From Rhizophagus clarus (Eukaryota > Glomeromycota > Glomeromycetes > Glomerales > Glomeraceae), in assembly GCA_015698045.1 (NCBI GenBank), contig BLAL01000034.1, positions 1,612,001 to 1,676,000 on the forward strand: a DNA stretch of 64,000 bases, in the 5' to 3' direction. Positions 50,720 to 63,151 of the stretch are shown here, one piece after another. Positions within the stretch are counted from its first letter, which is position 1, and the number at the start of each line of letters is the position of its first letter. Made by a program: the position numbers and the translations under genes. The notes below the pieces were generated by a model that had not been told where the DNA came from, made no database searches, and saw only the letters and a program-made list of their open reading frames with translations.

Positions 50720-51736
50720 TTAAACTAAATGAAGTACGAAGAATGACACGCTAGCGGCGTCCGAAAATGTCTTATATGGGTGAGGGTTTTGCCGTTTCAG
50801 ATCTTTATGCCAATTTGTCATTAGTTGATGATATTCCAATAAAGTTCCTTTGTTATTATTTTGTACGGAAATATTACGATTAATTCCACGTTCATTATTA
50901 TTGTTTATAAGATAATTTAATAACGATAAATTTCCTGTGCTACTACTACTCGAATTAACGATTTCATTTTTTAAAAGTGGAGTAGCACTTTGCGTATTAT
51001 TATTATTATAAAGTCCATCGGTTGAATTTAATAACATTGGATCGAGAGTAAGATTTTGTAAAGGCGAAATTGTTTGTTGAGACCAAAGAGATGATTGCGG
51101 AAAATCCCATTGGCTCATATCGATTGATGTTTGTGGTGGTGTTTGAGTTAAATTACTTAAACCAAGTTCATTTGTTGGTTTCGAATGATCGATAAAAAGA
51201 GATTGTGGAAGTGGTTGTTGTTGTTGTTGATGTTTTCTATGTTGTCTACGTCTTTGTTTAGAAGGCCACATCTCTTTATATCGTTTCTTTGCTGCTTCTG
51301 CAAGTCGTTTATATTCTGCTTTAACATTGTCGGGTTCTTGTTTCCATGATTCTGATACCATGGGCGATATTTGAGTCATTTGAAGATTAATCCCTCTTGA
51401 ATGAAGTTCTTTTACGTAAGCTTTACGATAAATAATAAATGCATTGGATGATTTACTAGGCTTATCCCCGTTGGGCTTGCTTGTAACTAAATCATCAATA
51501 TTTATCGTGGGTGGGAAAGGAGGTTTAATAAGAACCATTGTGGGAGGATCTTGATTTAATACGGGTGATGTTTCGACCGAAGAAGATGTCATATTGCCGG
51601 ATTCACTATCTAAAGAGAGTGGTGAATTTATAAGACTTGACACATCGAAAGGGGATTCTTGTTCTATAAAACCACACTCGTCGTATAAATCAAAAGAATT
51701 TATTGTAGCTGATGGGTAATAATAGATAGAATGCAT
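50720..51736 (-). CDS. MATA-type HMG-box transcription factor, intronless, 338 aa
   Basis: The start is the ATG at 51736 (MHSIYYYPSATINSFDLYDE); the open frame runs on 7 codons upstream but from a TTG. An HMG box spans about residues 94-158 (SNAFIIYRKAYVKELHSRG, then TQISPMVSESWKQE and VKAEYKRLAEAAKKRY). A basic patch KQRRRQHRKH (about 160-169) is a likely nuclear signal, followed by a Gln run. The rest is Asn/Ser/Gln-rich, as in activation regions. Before the box, PPFPPTINIDDLVTS matches the HMG protein at 23104. MATA-HMG factors bind DNA; the family is strongly expanded in Glomeromycotina, so no specific process can be assigned. The frame is intact and isolated in a gene-poor region. Confidence 0.85.
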   Translation of the reverse strand: MHSIYYYPSATINSFDLYDECGFIEQESPFDVSSLINSPLSLDSESGNMTSSSVETSPVLNQDPPTMVLIKPPFPPTINIDDLVTSKPNGDKPSKSSNAFIIYRKAYVKELHSRGINLQMTQISPMVSESWKQEPDNVKAEYKRLAEAAKKRYKEMWPSKQRRRQHRKHQQQQQPLPQSLFIDHSKPTNELGLSNLTQTPPQTSIDMSQWDFPQSSLWSQQTISPLQNLTLDPMLLNSTDGLYNNNNTQSATPLLKNEIVNSSSSSTGNLSLLNYLINNNNERGINRNISVQNNNKGTLLEYHQLMTNWHKDLKRQNPHPYKTFSDAASVSFFVLHLV

Positions 51737-51846
51737 TTGTTTGAGGAATAAAAACAATTTAATTAAAAAAAAATTAAGAATTTATTAAAAATAAACCGAT
51801 TTATTTGTCCCAAGTGCGACTGAGGAAAAACGAAGGGTGCTCGTAG

Positions 51847-51856
51847 TATTTATAAA
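51847..51856 (-). promoter_or_regulatory. TATA-like element of the 50.7-kb HMG gene
   Basis: On the minus strand a TTTATAAATAC-like stretch lies about 110 nt before the ATG. That is a usual distance for a TATA box with a short leader. The T-runs farther upstream (51900-52000) may keep nucleosomes away (inference). Confidence 0.35.
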
Positions 51857-51945
51857 AAATTCTGTAAAATCCTTTTATCATGTGACAGCAATAGCTCAGG
51901 CGCTTTTTTTTTTTTTTACAATATGATATTCTTTTTTTTTTTAAA

Positions 51946-51976
<31 letters not shown>

Positions 51977-53765
51977 ATGAAGGAAGAAAAAAAAATAATT
52001 TTTTTTTTATTTCAAAATAAAAAAAAAATCATGTACCTTATATAAATAAAAATTTTTAATATAATTTATATGTATAAATTACAAAAAGATTTACACTATA
52101 TTACTGTAATCTGTGTCATTAAAGTATCTTTTTTTTGTAAAATATAATCGGTTTTACATATATATATATATAATTGACTATCACAATTAAAGTAATATAC
52201 AATTACAATAGAAATATAAAAAAAAAAAAAAAAAAAAAAATTCCCAATGAGCCACTGAACATTTACCTGGTTCTTGGGATGTGGCTAGAGTAATAGATCG
52301 GCTTCGGCACATATTTTATCCTGATGTAAAAAAAGGTCCATCAAAATCGGGGAAACTTTTCCATACATTCGCCTAACAATTTTTCCTTTAATTAAATTAA
52401 TTAAAAAATATCATTTGATTGGTTCTCAGATTGCGAGAAAGTTCTTAAATATTAATAATATATATATATATATATATTTATTTATTATTAGCCATTCACT
52501 TTGTTTGAATATGAAATCAGAACGCGGATTAAAACATGATTCGTTTACATCGGTCGTTTACTTTTTTTTTTACGTACCTGATAAACAATAACAAAGTAAT
52601 AGTTACTCATCTTAACTCATTTTATGCATCATTTGTTATAGAACATTGTTTAAAATTAACTTAATAACCATAAATGTACCATTTATTAACTTATTGTAAA
52701 AGTGGTGATACAGATACAAGCTTTACAAGTTTTAAATTTTAATGGAATAAGGTGATAATCCGCAAAATCGTAACTCCGATTAAAAATTCCTTCACTAGTA
52801 ATACGTATAATATGTAAAGAAACAATGATCCTATTTATCATTTTTTTTCATAATAAAATAAAAATAACATTTTTTTTTTCATCTTTAAAAGGCAGGTGAA
52901 ATAATTAATAAAGATTTCTCAAGGTTCAATAGATCAATCAGTTTTATAATCCTCGTTTTCGTAAAGAGTTTCTATTAAAAGTAAATGATACGATTTCTAA
53001 TGAACGAATTATAAACAGTTTTCTCTTTTCAATTAGACGAAAAAAGAAAAATACGCCAATTCATCATATAATAATAATAATAATTAATTTGTAGTTACAT
53101 TCAATTAAATGATATGATTTAGATGATTTAAAAATGCAGATTGCATGAAATTATCAAACATCGGAAATGATGTAAAAAAGGAGACAAAAGAAATTTGATC
53201 TCTTCGATTATCGTTTAAAGAATGTTCTTGTTTTCATTTTCATGTAAGAAATAAGTCGTACATCTGTTCTTTAACACAATCTATTATTACTTTATTTGTA
53301 AATATAATATAATCCATTTTTCGCTCATTTGTCGCATCTTGCATACATAATTTATTCGATTTTTCCTTTTCATTCTAAGAAAACATTGAGAAAACCTGTT
53401 TACAATGAAGCAGTTAATACGCGTTTTAATTAAATTAATTAAAATTTAAAAAATTATTTGTTCATCATAAATATTTTTGTTTATTGTAAACATATTCACT
53501 TATCAAAAATATGAAAAAAATTATGCACGATAGATTTCCTTCATTGCTTAATCTTTTTCTTTTAATGGAATAGTCGTCGTTTGAAACGTTGAAAATGAAA
53601 AGATGAAAACACGTAATTTCTCAATTAGGTTATTCCTTTGTATGCTTGATCTAGTTGTTTAATATAATGATATGTTCCTATAAGTAGTTGAATATAACTT
53701 TATCTGGAAATATTCACACGCGCTATCATTATCTTTTACTTTAATTGATACAATTAGTTTTTTTT

Positions 53766-53843
53766 TTACGTTATGATTATATAATTCATGACAATTTTTT
53801 TATTTTACGTTATGATTATATAATTCATGACAATTATTACAAA
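53766..53843. repeat. Two-copy tandem duplication, 39-bp unit
   Basis: The stretch TTACGTTATGATTATATAAT followed by TCATGACAATT occurs twice in a row with period 39 and no difference in the core. The event is recent. Confidence 0.8.
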
Positions 53844-56387
53844 AAGAATTGAATAGGAAATAATCCGTTAATTATACAATTAGTACACGTCTCTTTCTAC
53901 ATCAAATGATGCCATCTTTTTTAGAAAGATATTATTCAAGTAATCCTTAAAAAAAAATCCCTTATTATCCAAATTTTGCTAAAATGAATGAAAATGAAAG
54001 AAAGTTTGATATTATTAATGAATTTTTAATTATTCTCATTTACGATAGTTGATTCTCATTTAATCAATCATCAAACCGCAGCAGTGCAGTAATTGAATGC
54101 GCATCCTAATTCATCTAATAGATTACACAACATATAATGTTTGTTTGTAGATTTTTGTCTATATTGTATGCTAGTGTTACATTTCTAGAATCATGATAAC
54201 TCGGCTCAGTTCGTTCTCTTGGTATCTATTTATAGCTTAATCCATTTGGAGATAAAATTCTCTTTATCCTGCAAATAAGATATGTTACCGATTAATGGGA
54301 ACATTGTAAAAAAATAAAAGAAAAAGAAAAAAAAAAAATCGAGTTTGAATGTTGTTTATCATATGATCACATTATTTAATTAAGAACAGGATTTTTTTTT
54401 TACAAAAAGATCATCTCATATAGAACCAATATAATCTGTTTAATTTCCGGATTAGTATGAACATAAAAGGAAATTTATATAAGAAAGGTTTTGGAAGTAA
54501 TCTTCCTCCCCAAGAGTTCATTCAATAATAAGATGTTTCAATTTTTTTTCTGTCTATTTCTTTACTTTTTTCTAAAAAAAGACAAAATTGTCAAATTGTA
54601 TAGAAAAATGTAAATATTGTGATTCATATAAGTGAAACTTTGGTTAAAAATAAAAAAAAAAAATAATGCCCGTTCTTTTGATGAAAAGAAGTTTCTAACC
54701 TCGGCGCGCTTTAGCGAAATTGATAATAAAATTCCTAAAAATAAAAAAAAAACTTTGTCATGTCATAAAGAATAATTATTACAACTCCTTTCTTCCCGTA
54801 TCTTTCCGTCTTAACTATAAGTTTCTCAGTTTTTTGTTTGTGTACAAAATTACCAGCCACGCCAGCCACTAACATTGAACACAAGCGAGAAGTTTCTACA
54901 ATCACAAGGCTATTCAACTAATACAAAATTTGGGGTTCGCCACATGATGAACCTTACGCAGAATATAAGAAAAGGAAAATACTTTATTTACTATAGAAAG
55001 CCACATTAACTTTTTTTTTTTTTTGATCATTTATTTTTAATTTCGAGATGATAAAGTGGCGAAAACCACTGATTGAGGTGACTAAACGGAATGACTCCGC
55101 ATTGTTTAATTGTAAATAAATATTTAGATATGACTAAGGGTTTTGCTTTGATTGATATGATAAATATCATGACTACGATAAAAAAAAAATGTGACCAATT
55201 TCGTGATACGGTTATGAACATATATGGTTAGTGTATATGTCATTCATTATTAATTATAAATAAGAAAATAGTAAAGAGTATGATAATTTTCCCTTAGATT
55301 GGCTTAATCACACTCGAGTCAATCCAAAAAAGTTAATTCATTCAAGAATGGCTCTTTGAAAATTATTTACTAAAGATAAAATTGTTATTAAAAATAAAAA
55401 AATAAAATAAAATAAAATAATTTTTATTGAATTAATTTCCTTATTTATAATGCACATTGTTAAAAGATACTGTATTCTATTATTTTATTTTATTTTATTT
55501 TTTTTTTTTATGTCATATGAAACATACTGTGAGCAGATCTTCCTTTCGGAAAATATTTCATTTTGTTATTATAATAATAATAACAAAAAACAAATGTCCG
55601 AGTCACAAGTTATTATTATTTTTTTTTTTTTAAATGAAAAATTCAATTTTTTTCTGGGCATTTTCATATATTTAACCGAACCGAAAAATACGGAGTTTAG
55701 GGTCTCCATATGATATGTTATTTGTTCCTTTTACGGGTTTATTTATCTCCGTCTCGGTTTATTTACATTTTATTTATTATTATTATTATTATTTTTACCG
55801 GTTCATGGCGAAATCAACTCATGACAAGAAATTAATCAGATGAAATTTCGGAAGCGCAAATTATTCACTTTTTTCTTTCATATAATAAGCATTTATGCAA
55901 TGTATGTACGTTATATGCAATATGTGGATGGAAATAAAGAAAGAACTTTGAAAAATAATAAAAAAATGAGTGATTTCATTGTAACATTTTTTAAGAATAA
56001 AAATTACTGCGCCTGCATGTATTATTGGTTAATAAATTGATACTTTTGTCAAATAATAATGATGTTTGTTTTAAACATGCATCATTGATGCGTAAATTAT
56101 GATTAATTAATTAATTATGTACAACTTAAAAAAAAAAAAAAAAGAGAAAATATTATTATTTATTATCACAGAATTTCTTTTTTTTTTTTTTTTATTAAAT
56201 ATTTATTTATGTTTATTATTAAAAATTGTAATGGATTTCATATGATAAAAAAATAAAAAAAAAAAATTATTTTTGTTTATCTATTTATTTTGTTCTATTT
56301 TTACTTTTTTTTTTTTTTTAGAAAATAAACCGCCGGATATTGGGAGGTCATAATGAATCTAGAAACGTAAGGCACATAACTTTAATA

Positions 56388-56460
56388 TGGAAGTTCATAC
56401 ATATAACGAATAACAAAGTTCATTCATACATATAACTAACAACGAAAGTTCATACATACG
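56388..56460. repeat. Three-unit tandem repeat, about 29-bp unit
   Basis: Units of the form AAGTTCATACATATAACNAA follow one another three times with small changes. Confidence 0.65.
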
Positions 56461-58628
56461 AATTCTGATTTTAATTTACTTTAACAATAAAAAAAACGCG
56501 CTTACTCTTATGAGAACCATTATGTAATAATGAATAATCACGCGCCTAATACGCCTATATGAAAATTTATCATAAGTTCTTTTTCTTTGTTTCAAAAAAA
56601 GTCATATTTGTTTCCCCAACAATATAAATTCAAGTCGTTATTATGATTCAATCAATTTATATTAGGTTAAATTAAGAAAAGAATAATTTTTAGAAGAACA
56701 AAGAATTATTTTGTTTACATTTACATAAATAAGTACTATAACTCGTTAAATACAATTTGTTCATTCCGTTTATTCCGCGTTACATTAAAACGTGAATTTT
56801 TTTAAAAAAAAAAAATTTTTTTTTTTTTTCTTAGCGCGGGAATCGCGTATAGGCCCCAGATTTACTAATCAAATTGAGCTAATTTACATTTATATTTTGC
56901 ATACAAAGAATAGATGTTTCAAATTGATTTAACTAGTTGATTTGTTGCAAATATTAGGCATCCTCGGAATTTAAATTCCAAAGATTGTACAAATAATAAG
57001 CAATTATCTACTCGATTATTCTAATTATTCTAATTATTCTAGAATAATATTATCCTGAGTCGTATTGATATAAAACATGAAGAAAAATTTCCTATTCCTG
57101 TCTCTAAAGATTATAAAGAAATTAACAAAACATTATCAAAATGAAGAAAAAAATTATGTAAACTCTTACATTTCTTCTCCCAAAATGTGTAAAATGTGTA
57201 TTTCAATATAGCATACAAAGTCATAACTTTATTCTTATAATTTAAGTTAAGTTTTGGATGTACAGTATTAATGTATAAATTTTAAAGTTTTTTTCAAACA
57301 AGTAAAAATACAATCAGTCTTGGTTATGCCAGCCACATTTTTGACACTAATAATTATACGCGTCTTCTTTTTTACTTATTGTCCCGTAGTATTATTATAT
57401 TAACCCAAATTAGTCGTATTATTGTCCTTAAAAAAATGATTTTCAGCATTCACACTATGAGGGTATCAAATCTCCGTGGAAACTTTAGGGTCGATCATTT
57501 GTATATATTTAGTTTGATTGTTATTATGATAAATATGATTAGTTTACATCTCACGTTATGATCATATGACGTTATTGTAAATTTCTTTTTGTGTCCCATA
57601 AATAATATTCATTATTATCAATTATTATAGGTAATTCTGAATTATTGGATTATTGGTTCTTTTTATCAACTGAATTAAGTATTATTTCAACTTATTCGTT
57701 ATGAAGTTTTAACAGGTTTTGCGGATTTTGTGGTCCGAATTTTCTACGTAATTTGACCTGCATATTTACGCATCTCGCATTTTTAATTTTGCCCGTAATT
57801 TCTGCGCAGAATTTTCGTATATCTGATATGTGCATAATCTTCTTTCTGCGCAACTGCGCAAAGCTAAATTTTTGTTAAAAAAGATCTCTTTTATGATAAT
57901 CGACAATAATTTATCAGCGCCTCTCCAAAAAAAAAAGTCATTTATATTGGTTTCGGAATTTATCATTTCCGATATCATTGTTATTGATAGTTTAAAAAAG
58001 AAACCCCCCAATATAGCATTTGTTTTTTTTTGAATATCCAGCCTTATTTTTTAAGTCGATCGTTATCTTGCAGGCTACGGCTCATATGAACATTTGCTAT
58101 TGTTTTGTCGAAATGCCGAATATTTTGTTCTTCAATTTCCTAATAGTACATTTTTAAAATAATTGTCAAAGCATTTTAATATATTTAAATTTTTGTCAAA
58201 ACAATGCTAAACCAATTAAATTATCTTAGGAAGAAGGGAAAAAAATTGGCCAGAATTATCATTAATTTTGGTTGGAATTATATTCGAAAGATATATACGG
58301 CCTTTTTCTTTATGATTTATAAACCTTTGGCCAAAATTAAAAAAAAAAAAAAAATCTGCCTAAATTCAAATATTATTTATGAGAAATATATATATATATA
58401 TACCGCCATTAAAAATTATAATTTAAAAAATATTAGTTATAAAATATATTATATTACTAATCAAATATTACTAAAAATAATATCTTATTAATATAAGAAT
58501 ATTACATAAATTAAATTAAATTAAATGTTTAATGTTATTTTATAGGATTTTTTATCTGCTATTAATATATTGCATCCTAATAATATATTATATAATCAAA
58601 AATGATATTTTGAACTCTTTTTAATATA

Positions 58629-59957
58629 CACTGGCCTACAATAAATGTTCAGATTTTTTTGTTATTTATAAAATTTACATGTAAAATTCATAATTTTGTG
58701 TACATATAAAAATTTTTTTTGTACTTATTAATTGACAAATAAATTTTATTATATTAAAATATAAAATATAAAGTAATTATATAAAAAATATTATCACCAA
58801 AAAATTAATATTTGGTATGGCCACCTTTGGCCTTAATTACTGCTTTAACCCAATTAGGCATACTCAAAATTAGGTGTTGACATGTTTCAATAGTGATTTT
58901 TCTCCACTCATCTTGTATTATCCCAATTAACTCCTGTTTAGACCTGGGCACAGGCTTCCTTTTTCGAACCTGACTGTCCAAATGGTTCCACAGATTTTCA
59001 ATCAGATTAAGATTAGGGCTTTGCATCACCCAATCTAAAATTGGAATATTATGTGTTTTCATCCACCAAACGGTGTAAGTTGAAGTATGACATGATGCTC
59101 CGTCTTGCTGAAAAATAGAGTTGAGATAATTGTCAACCCATGGGATGAAATGGTTAGCCAGAATATTAATGTATTCGTCAGAATCCATATTCCCTTCTAC
59201 CATAATCAAAAGTCCAACTTCATACCAACTGAAACACTCCAAAACATTACCGATCCCCCTCCAAACTTAACTGTAGGTTGAATACAATCTTTATTGTACG
59301 TTTCTTCAGAACTTCTCCATACTTTTGCTCGATCATCTGATTGAAAAAGAGCGAACTTTGATTCGTCTGACTATACCACTTGTTTTCACTCTTCTGCCCA
59401 ATTTTTTTTATCTTTACATCATTTCAAGCGGTCAGTTTGATGTTTTTCAGTTAAACGAGGCTTTTTTTTGCAGTGTAATTTCTGAAATCTTCATCATGAA
59501 AGTATCTTCTAACTGTATTGTAGTGGAAAGTTGTGTCAAGACTGGTATTAAACTTATCTATTACATCACCTAAAGGAAAAAACTGGTCAGTTCATATGTT
59601 ACGTTTTAAAGCTTGAGTATCATGTTCTTTGAGTATTTTTGGTCTTCCAAGATGTTACTTAGGTTCTGTGAAACCTGTTTCTTTATACTTTTTTACAATA
59701 TCACTTACAGTATTCTCTAGTATATTAAGTTGAATGAAAATGACTCTTTGCTTAGTACCAGTAAGATATGCGTCGATAATTCATTCCCAGTTAGCTTTTG
59801 AAACTTGTTTTTCAAGTATTGAGAACTAGAAGAGGAGTGAAAAATAATATTTTTGTTATCTCCTTTATTTATATGTACAATAGGGAGAAATCACCGATCA
59901 TAATACAAGGATGCAAATTCATGTGATGAAAATCTGAACATTTATTGTAGGCCAGTG
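58629..59957 (-). mobile_element. Decayed Tc1-type transposon, 1.33 kb
   Basis: Terminal inverted repeats of about 29 bp start CACTGGCCTACAATAAATGT and are flanked by TA (58627-58628 and 59958-59959), the Tc1 target duplication. The length suits a single-gene Tc1 element. One transposase frame lies on the minus strand but is broken in several places. Confidence 0.85.
58805..59815 (-). pseudogene. Tc1-type transposase pseudogene
   Basis: From about 59815 downward the minus strand shows a Tc1 helix-turn-helix part (TGTKQRVIFIQLN, TVSDIVKKYKETGFT, then GRPKIL) interrupted by stops. Next come DESKFALFQSDDRAKVWR with the first catalytic Asp and VKFGGGSVMFW. A one-base slip just after VMFW shifts the frame into the 145-codon open piece at 59242-58805 (ECFSWYEVGLLIMVEGNM, FQQDGASCHTS with the second Asp, SPNLNLIENLW with the Glu). 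The usual SPDLNPIE reads SPNLNLIE. With several stops and a shift it cannot make transposase. Confidence 0.85.
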
Positions 59958-59959
59958 TA

Positions 59960-60200
59960 TTAAGAAAACTTGTAGAGTGGCCAAAATACATATAATATAA
60001 GGTTTTTTGTAATATGTAATAAATATATAAGGTTTTATACTAAAAAAATAAAAATTTTTTAATGCAACATATTATAAGTATAAAAAAATATTTTAATTTA
60101 TAAAATAATATAATATAAAAAATAAATATTAATATTATATCTTATTAAAAGTAATATAATTAAAATTATTATTTTTTTTTTTTTAACTTTTTCCTTTATT
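59960..60200. other. AT-rich spacer ending in the retroposon target site
   Basis: No gene. Its last 20 or so bases (TTAACTTTTTCCTTTATT) are the left target-site duplication of retroposon copy B. Confidence 0.6.
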
Positions 60201-62208
60201 TTTTTTTTTTTTAATTTTAAAGATGTTGGACATCGCATATTTATTCTTAAATTGAGAAGGACATTGCTATCGCATTCAAAAATTAGGAAACATACATTCA
60301 AGGCTCAAAAGAGCCACAGTCTCGCCAAGCATCTATACTAAAAGGGATAAAGGAATCGAAATAGAAAAAAAGAAAAATTGTAAAGTACGAGGCCCGCTAA
60401 AATAACAAATTGGTTAGTAACTACCAAGGTACCTAACTATGGCTAATTTTCTATCTCTAGCGTATTAACTACATAAACTAATTAGTTGTTCTAATAACCG
60501 CTTGATTTTCACCTTGTTATGAGTTTTCGGTTACTTGTTATTAGACGCCCGCGATCCATTTTTATTGTTCTGATCACAGGCAGATTTGATCAGAGGCTCG
60601 TTGTTCTTTGATTTAGGATTGTGGTATCGGCGTGGCCCAAGGAGAACCTTGTTCAATTCAGTCACTACTCTAGAGCAGGAGTTTCTCTTGTCATTAGGGA
60701 GGTTGTTCTTCTTAGTAGAAGAAGGTTTGTAATTGTGAAAGTGGTAGGAGGGTGTGGAGTAACAGTATCAGGCTAAATCAGCATTCTTCTATTGCTGCGG
60801 ATGGGATATTCTGTGAGAGAGCGCATCACATATTGCAAAATATCCAATAAGCATGCGAGACCCGTCTGGCTCTTTAACAATTCTAAAAGATTTAAGATTG
60901 CTAGAAATTAAAAATTGACTAGAAACACCGTTGGGAAATAATGAATCATAAGTTATATTCTCTGGGATATTTGGTATGATGCCCTGGAACTTCTCGCGCT
61001 GTTTTCTTTCTGAAGGACTCCAGATAGCTGGGAATCATCGGACAGGAAGGGTACTGAGGGATACAGTTCAATCATTATTGTTGTACACTTTCAGACAATT
61101 ATGATTAGAAATCAGTCTAACTCTTACTGTTAAATACTTTTTCTGCACTTACGTACTGACCGAAACCACTTTGCCTCAAGAATTTAAGTTTGTGAGAAGC
61201 TCATAATTTGACCATTTAGCTGGAATGTCATACACAATCAGGTTCAGAAGGAGCCAGGATTTTTCGTGCTCAAGCTGGTAACCTGTGATGATACAATTAT
61301 TTGCTCCTGTGAAGCCATCTTATAATTTGAACCTCTTCTTTGACCTGTTTGAGCCCTTATCGTCCTTAGGATCTCGGTGGGTTGGAGGGATGACTGACCT
61401 GCTATTTGCAGGTTCAACAGGCTTTTGAGCGTGACTAGCAAGAGAGGAATCAGAGAACGCAGTCGAAGAGGATGAGGAGCTGTTTTCCTGTAGGAAGGCA
61501 ATTTTCTCTGCAGCTCTAGCTTTTTTCTTTAACTTTTTCTTCTAATTTTTAGTCAACGCCTTGGTCCAGGAGTCTGGTTGTTCCACAGTAATGGGAGGAC
61601 TAGGGGGCGATGACGTACTCAAGACATCTTTTGATTGGTGCGTTGTCTTCATGTTTATATCCATTTTGGATGAGTCATCAGGTGGATCTATGTATACTGA
61701 TTTTCCTTTGTTTGTTGCAGCCTCAGTGTCTGATTGGTGTGAATTGTTGATCGCAGCTATCTGTATCTCCATCTCACGTGATAGTTGGTTAAGAATGGGA
61801 AAAATGACAGTATCCAAAAAGGCGGCAGAAGAAAGGTGGCAAAGAGTACCTAAGGTATTAGCTGCTACTATCTGTTGTGTAAAAGCCTTGGGTTTGTGCT
61901 GTAAAAGACCTAAATCTATTCTATAGTCAGCAAAGTTGTCAAACAGTTCAGCCGCTCCAGCTGTGGCCACAGTTATGCCTTCGCAGAGGTGAGGTAGTTT
62001 AAGAAGTAAGTCACATAAAAGCACTTTAGTTTGGTGTTTAAGGACACCAGTCATCTCTTCCTTAGCCAGTCTTAGTTGCAAAGCACTCGCTTCTGATGTC
62101 GAAAGGTAGGGTTCCATATTGAGAAACGTAAGAACTATACATATGAAATGAAAAGCTTGTAAAAAAAAATTTGAGCTGAGTGATCAGTGAGAAGAGTTTG
62201 AAAAAAAT
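60201..62208 (-). mobile_element. ORF1-only non-LTR retroposon, copy B (2.0 kb)
   Basis: On the minus strand, the 5' end is near 62208 and the 3' end is at a run of about 12 A (60201-60212). The flanks share about 21 bp (core TAACTTTTTCCTTTATT; left copy ends at 60200, right copy starts at 62209), so it is a full-length insertion. It encodes only an ORF1-like frame plus a 3' UTR unrelated in sequence to that of copy A. It therefore belongs to a second family with the same truncated gene content. No endonuclease or reverse transcriptase part exists. Confidence 0.8.
60531..62117 (-). pseudogene. LINE ORF1-like pseudogene, 529 codons, about eight in-frame stops
   Basis: It begins MEPYLSTSEASALQLRLAKE and can be read in a single frame to a final TAA at 60531, without any frameshift. 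About eight stops interrupt it, several at Trp codons (NS-stop-GKVVSV, ND-stop-TVSL, VR-stop-FPAIW). The N-terminal third is helical (to about residue 140), then a Ser/Pro/Asp linker, a Lys-rich patch, and an RRM-like core (LIVYDIPAKWSNYELLTNL, QKKYLTVRVRL). SPSERKQREKFQ follows the core, then a long Asn/Lys-rich tail. The core aligns with copy A. The open frame at 61561-61926 on + is a shadow. Confidence 0.75.
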
Positions 62209-62229
62209 TTTTAACTTTTTCCTTTATTA

Positions 62230-63151
62230 AAAGTATATATAAAATATAAGTACAAATGAATTTAAAATTATGATAAAAGTATAAGAACTATATCCATTTA
62301 CTCTTTAAATTTGGTATAGATATAATCAATAAAATTTTATAAGAAAAAAATAAGCAAAAAAATAAAAGGAAATATTTAGATAACTTTATCATTATTAATA
62401 AAAAAAATGAAAATAAACTTAACAAAAAAAAAGAAATTTATGTATTTAATCTATAATATACTAAGCTATAAATAGAATTTATAAACTGAATTTATTATTT
62501 TATCTAGTACATATGTTTTAAATATATTAAATATTATTACTTTATAATATCAAATTCACTATTTATTTAAATTCTTCTTTATAAAAATAATTTCTACTAT
62601 AAGTTTTTTTTAAAAAATTCTAGTTTGACCTTTTTATTTAAATATCATATTCTTAAATGATTAGCAATTAAATGTATTGAATAATTTTATTCATACTAGT
62701 AGTTCAATATATAATATAAACTATTAATAATAAGAATTGCATTAACTTTATTTTTTTTAGAATTATTTTTAAATTTATTAGTAAAAGATTTATCATATAT
62801 CACAAATTATAGTATTCTTTCTATATATAGTACTTTCTTTTTACTTAACAAAAGTTCTATTTTTTATTGATTTTGATTTTATTATTTAATAAATTTAATT
62901 TTATCCAAATATTATATAAAAATAATTTTTTAATTATTATACAATCTTTTAAATAGTACATTTTATTTATAATAAAAATTTGAATTATTAATATAATAGT
63001 ATAAAATTAATTCTTAGAAATTTGCAAGGTATCTGAGATACTAATATAACCTATAGTAGTTTTCTTATAATAAAATATAAGCCTAATATAACAGCTTTAA
63101 TCTAAAGTATACTTTTTTCAATTTATTTGCTTATTTAATACTTATGTTAAA
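62230..63151. other. AT-rich stretch without recognised genes
   Basis: Almost pure A/T sequence. I see no ORF, exon chain or clear repeat. Confidence 0.5.

Larger units (their letters stand above)
51857..58626. other. Gene-poor region, 6.8 kb
   Basis: No exon chain supported. It contains a 39-bp tandem duplication (53766-53843), a three-unit repeat (56388-56460), and many A- and T-runs. Open frames at 54735, 55027, 55450, 57379, 57766 and 58204 are short and low-complexity or domain-free. Confidence 0.45.

Noticed and set aside
58204-58491. 95-codon frame on +
   Set aside because: Lys/Ile/Tyr/Asn-rich, as any frame in AT-rich DNA; no support.
61244-61926. 85-codon frame on - and 121-codon frame on +
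   Set aside because: Shadows of the ORF1 frame of retroposon copy B, which reads on in another frame with coherent protein sequence.
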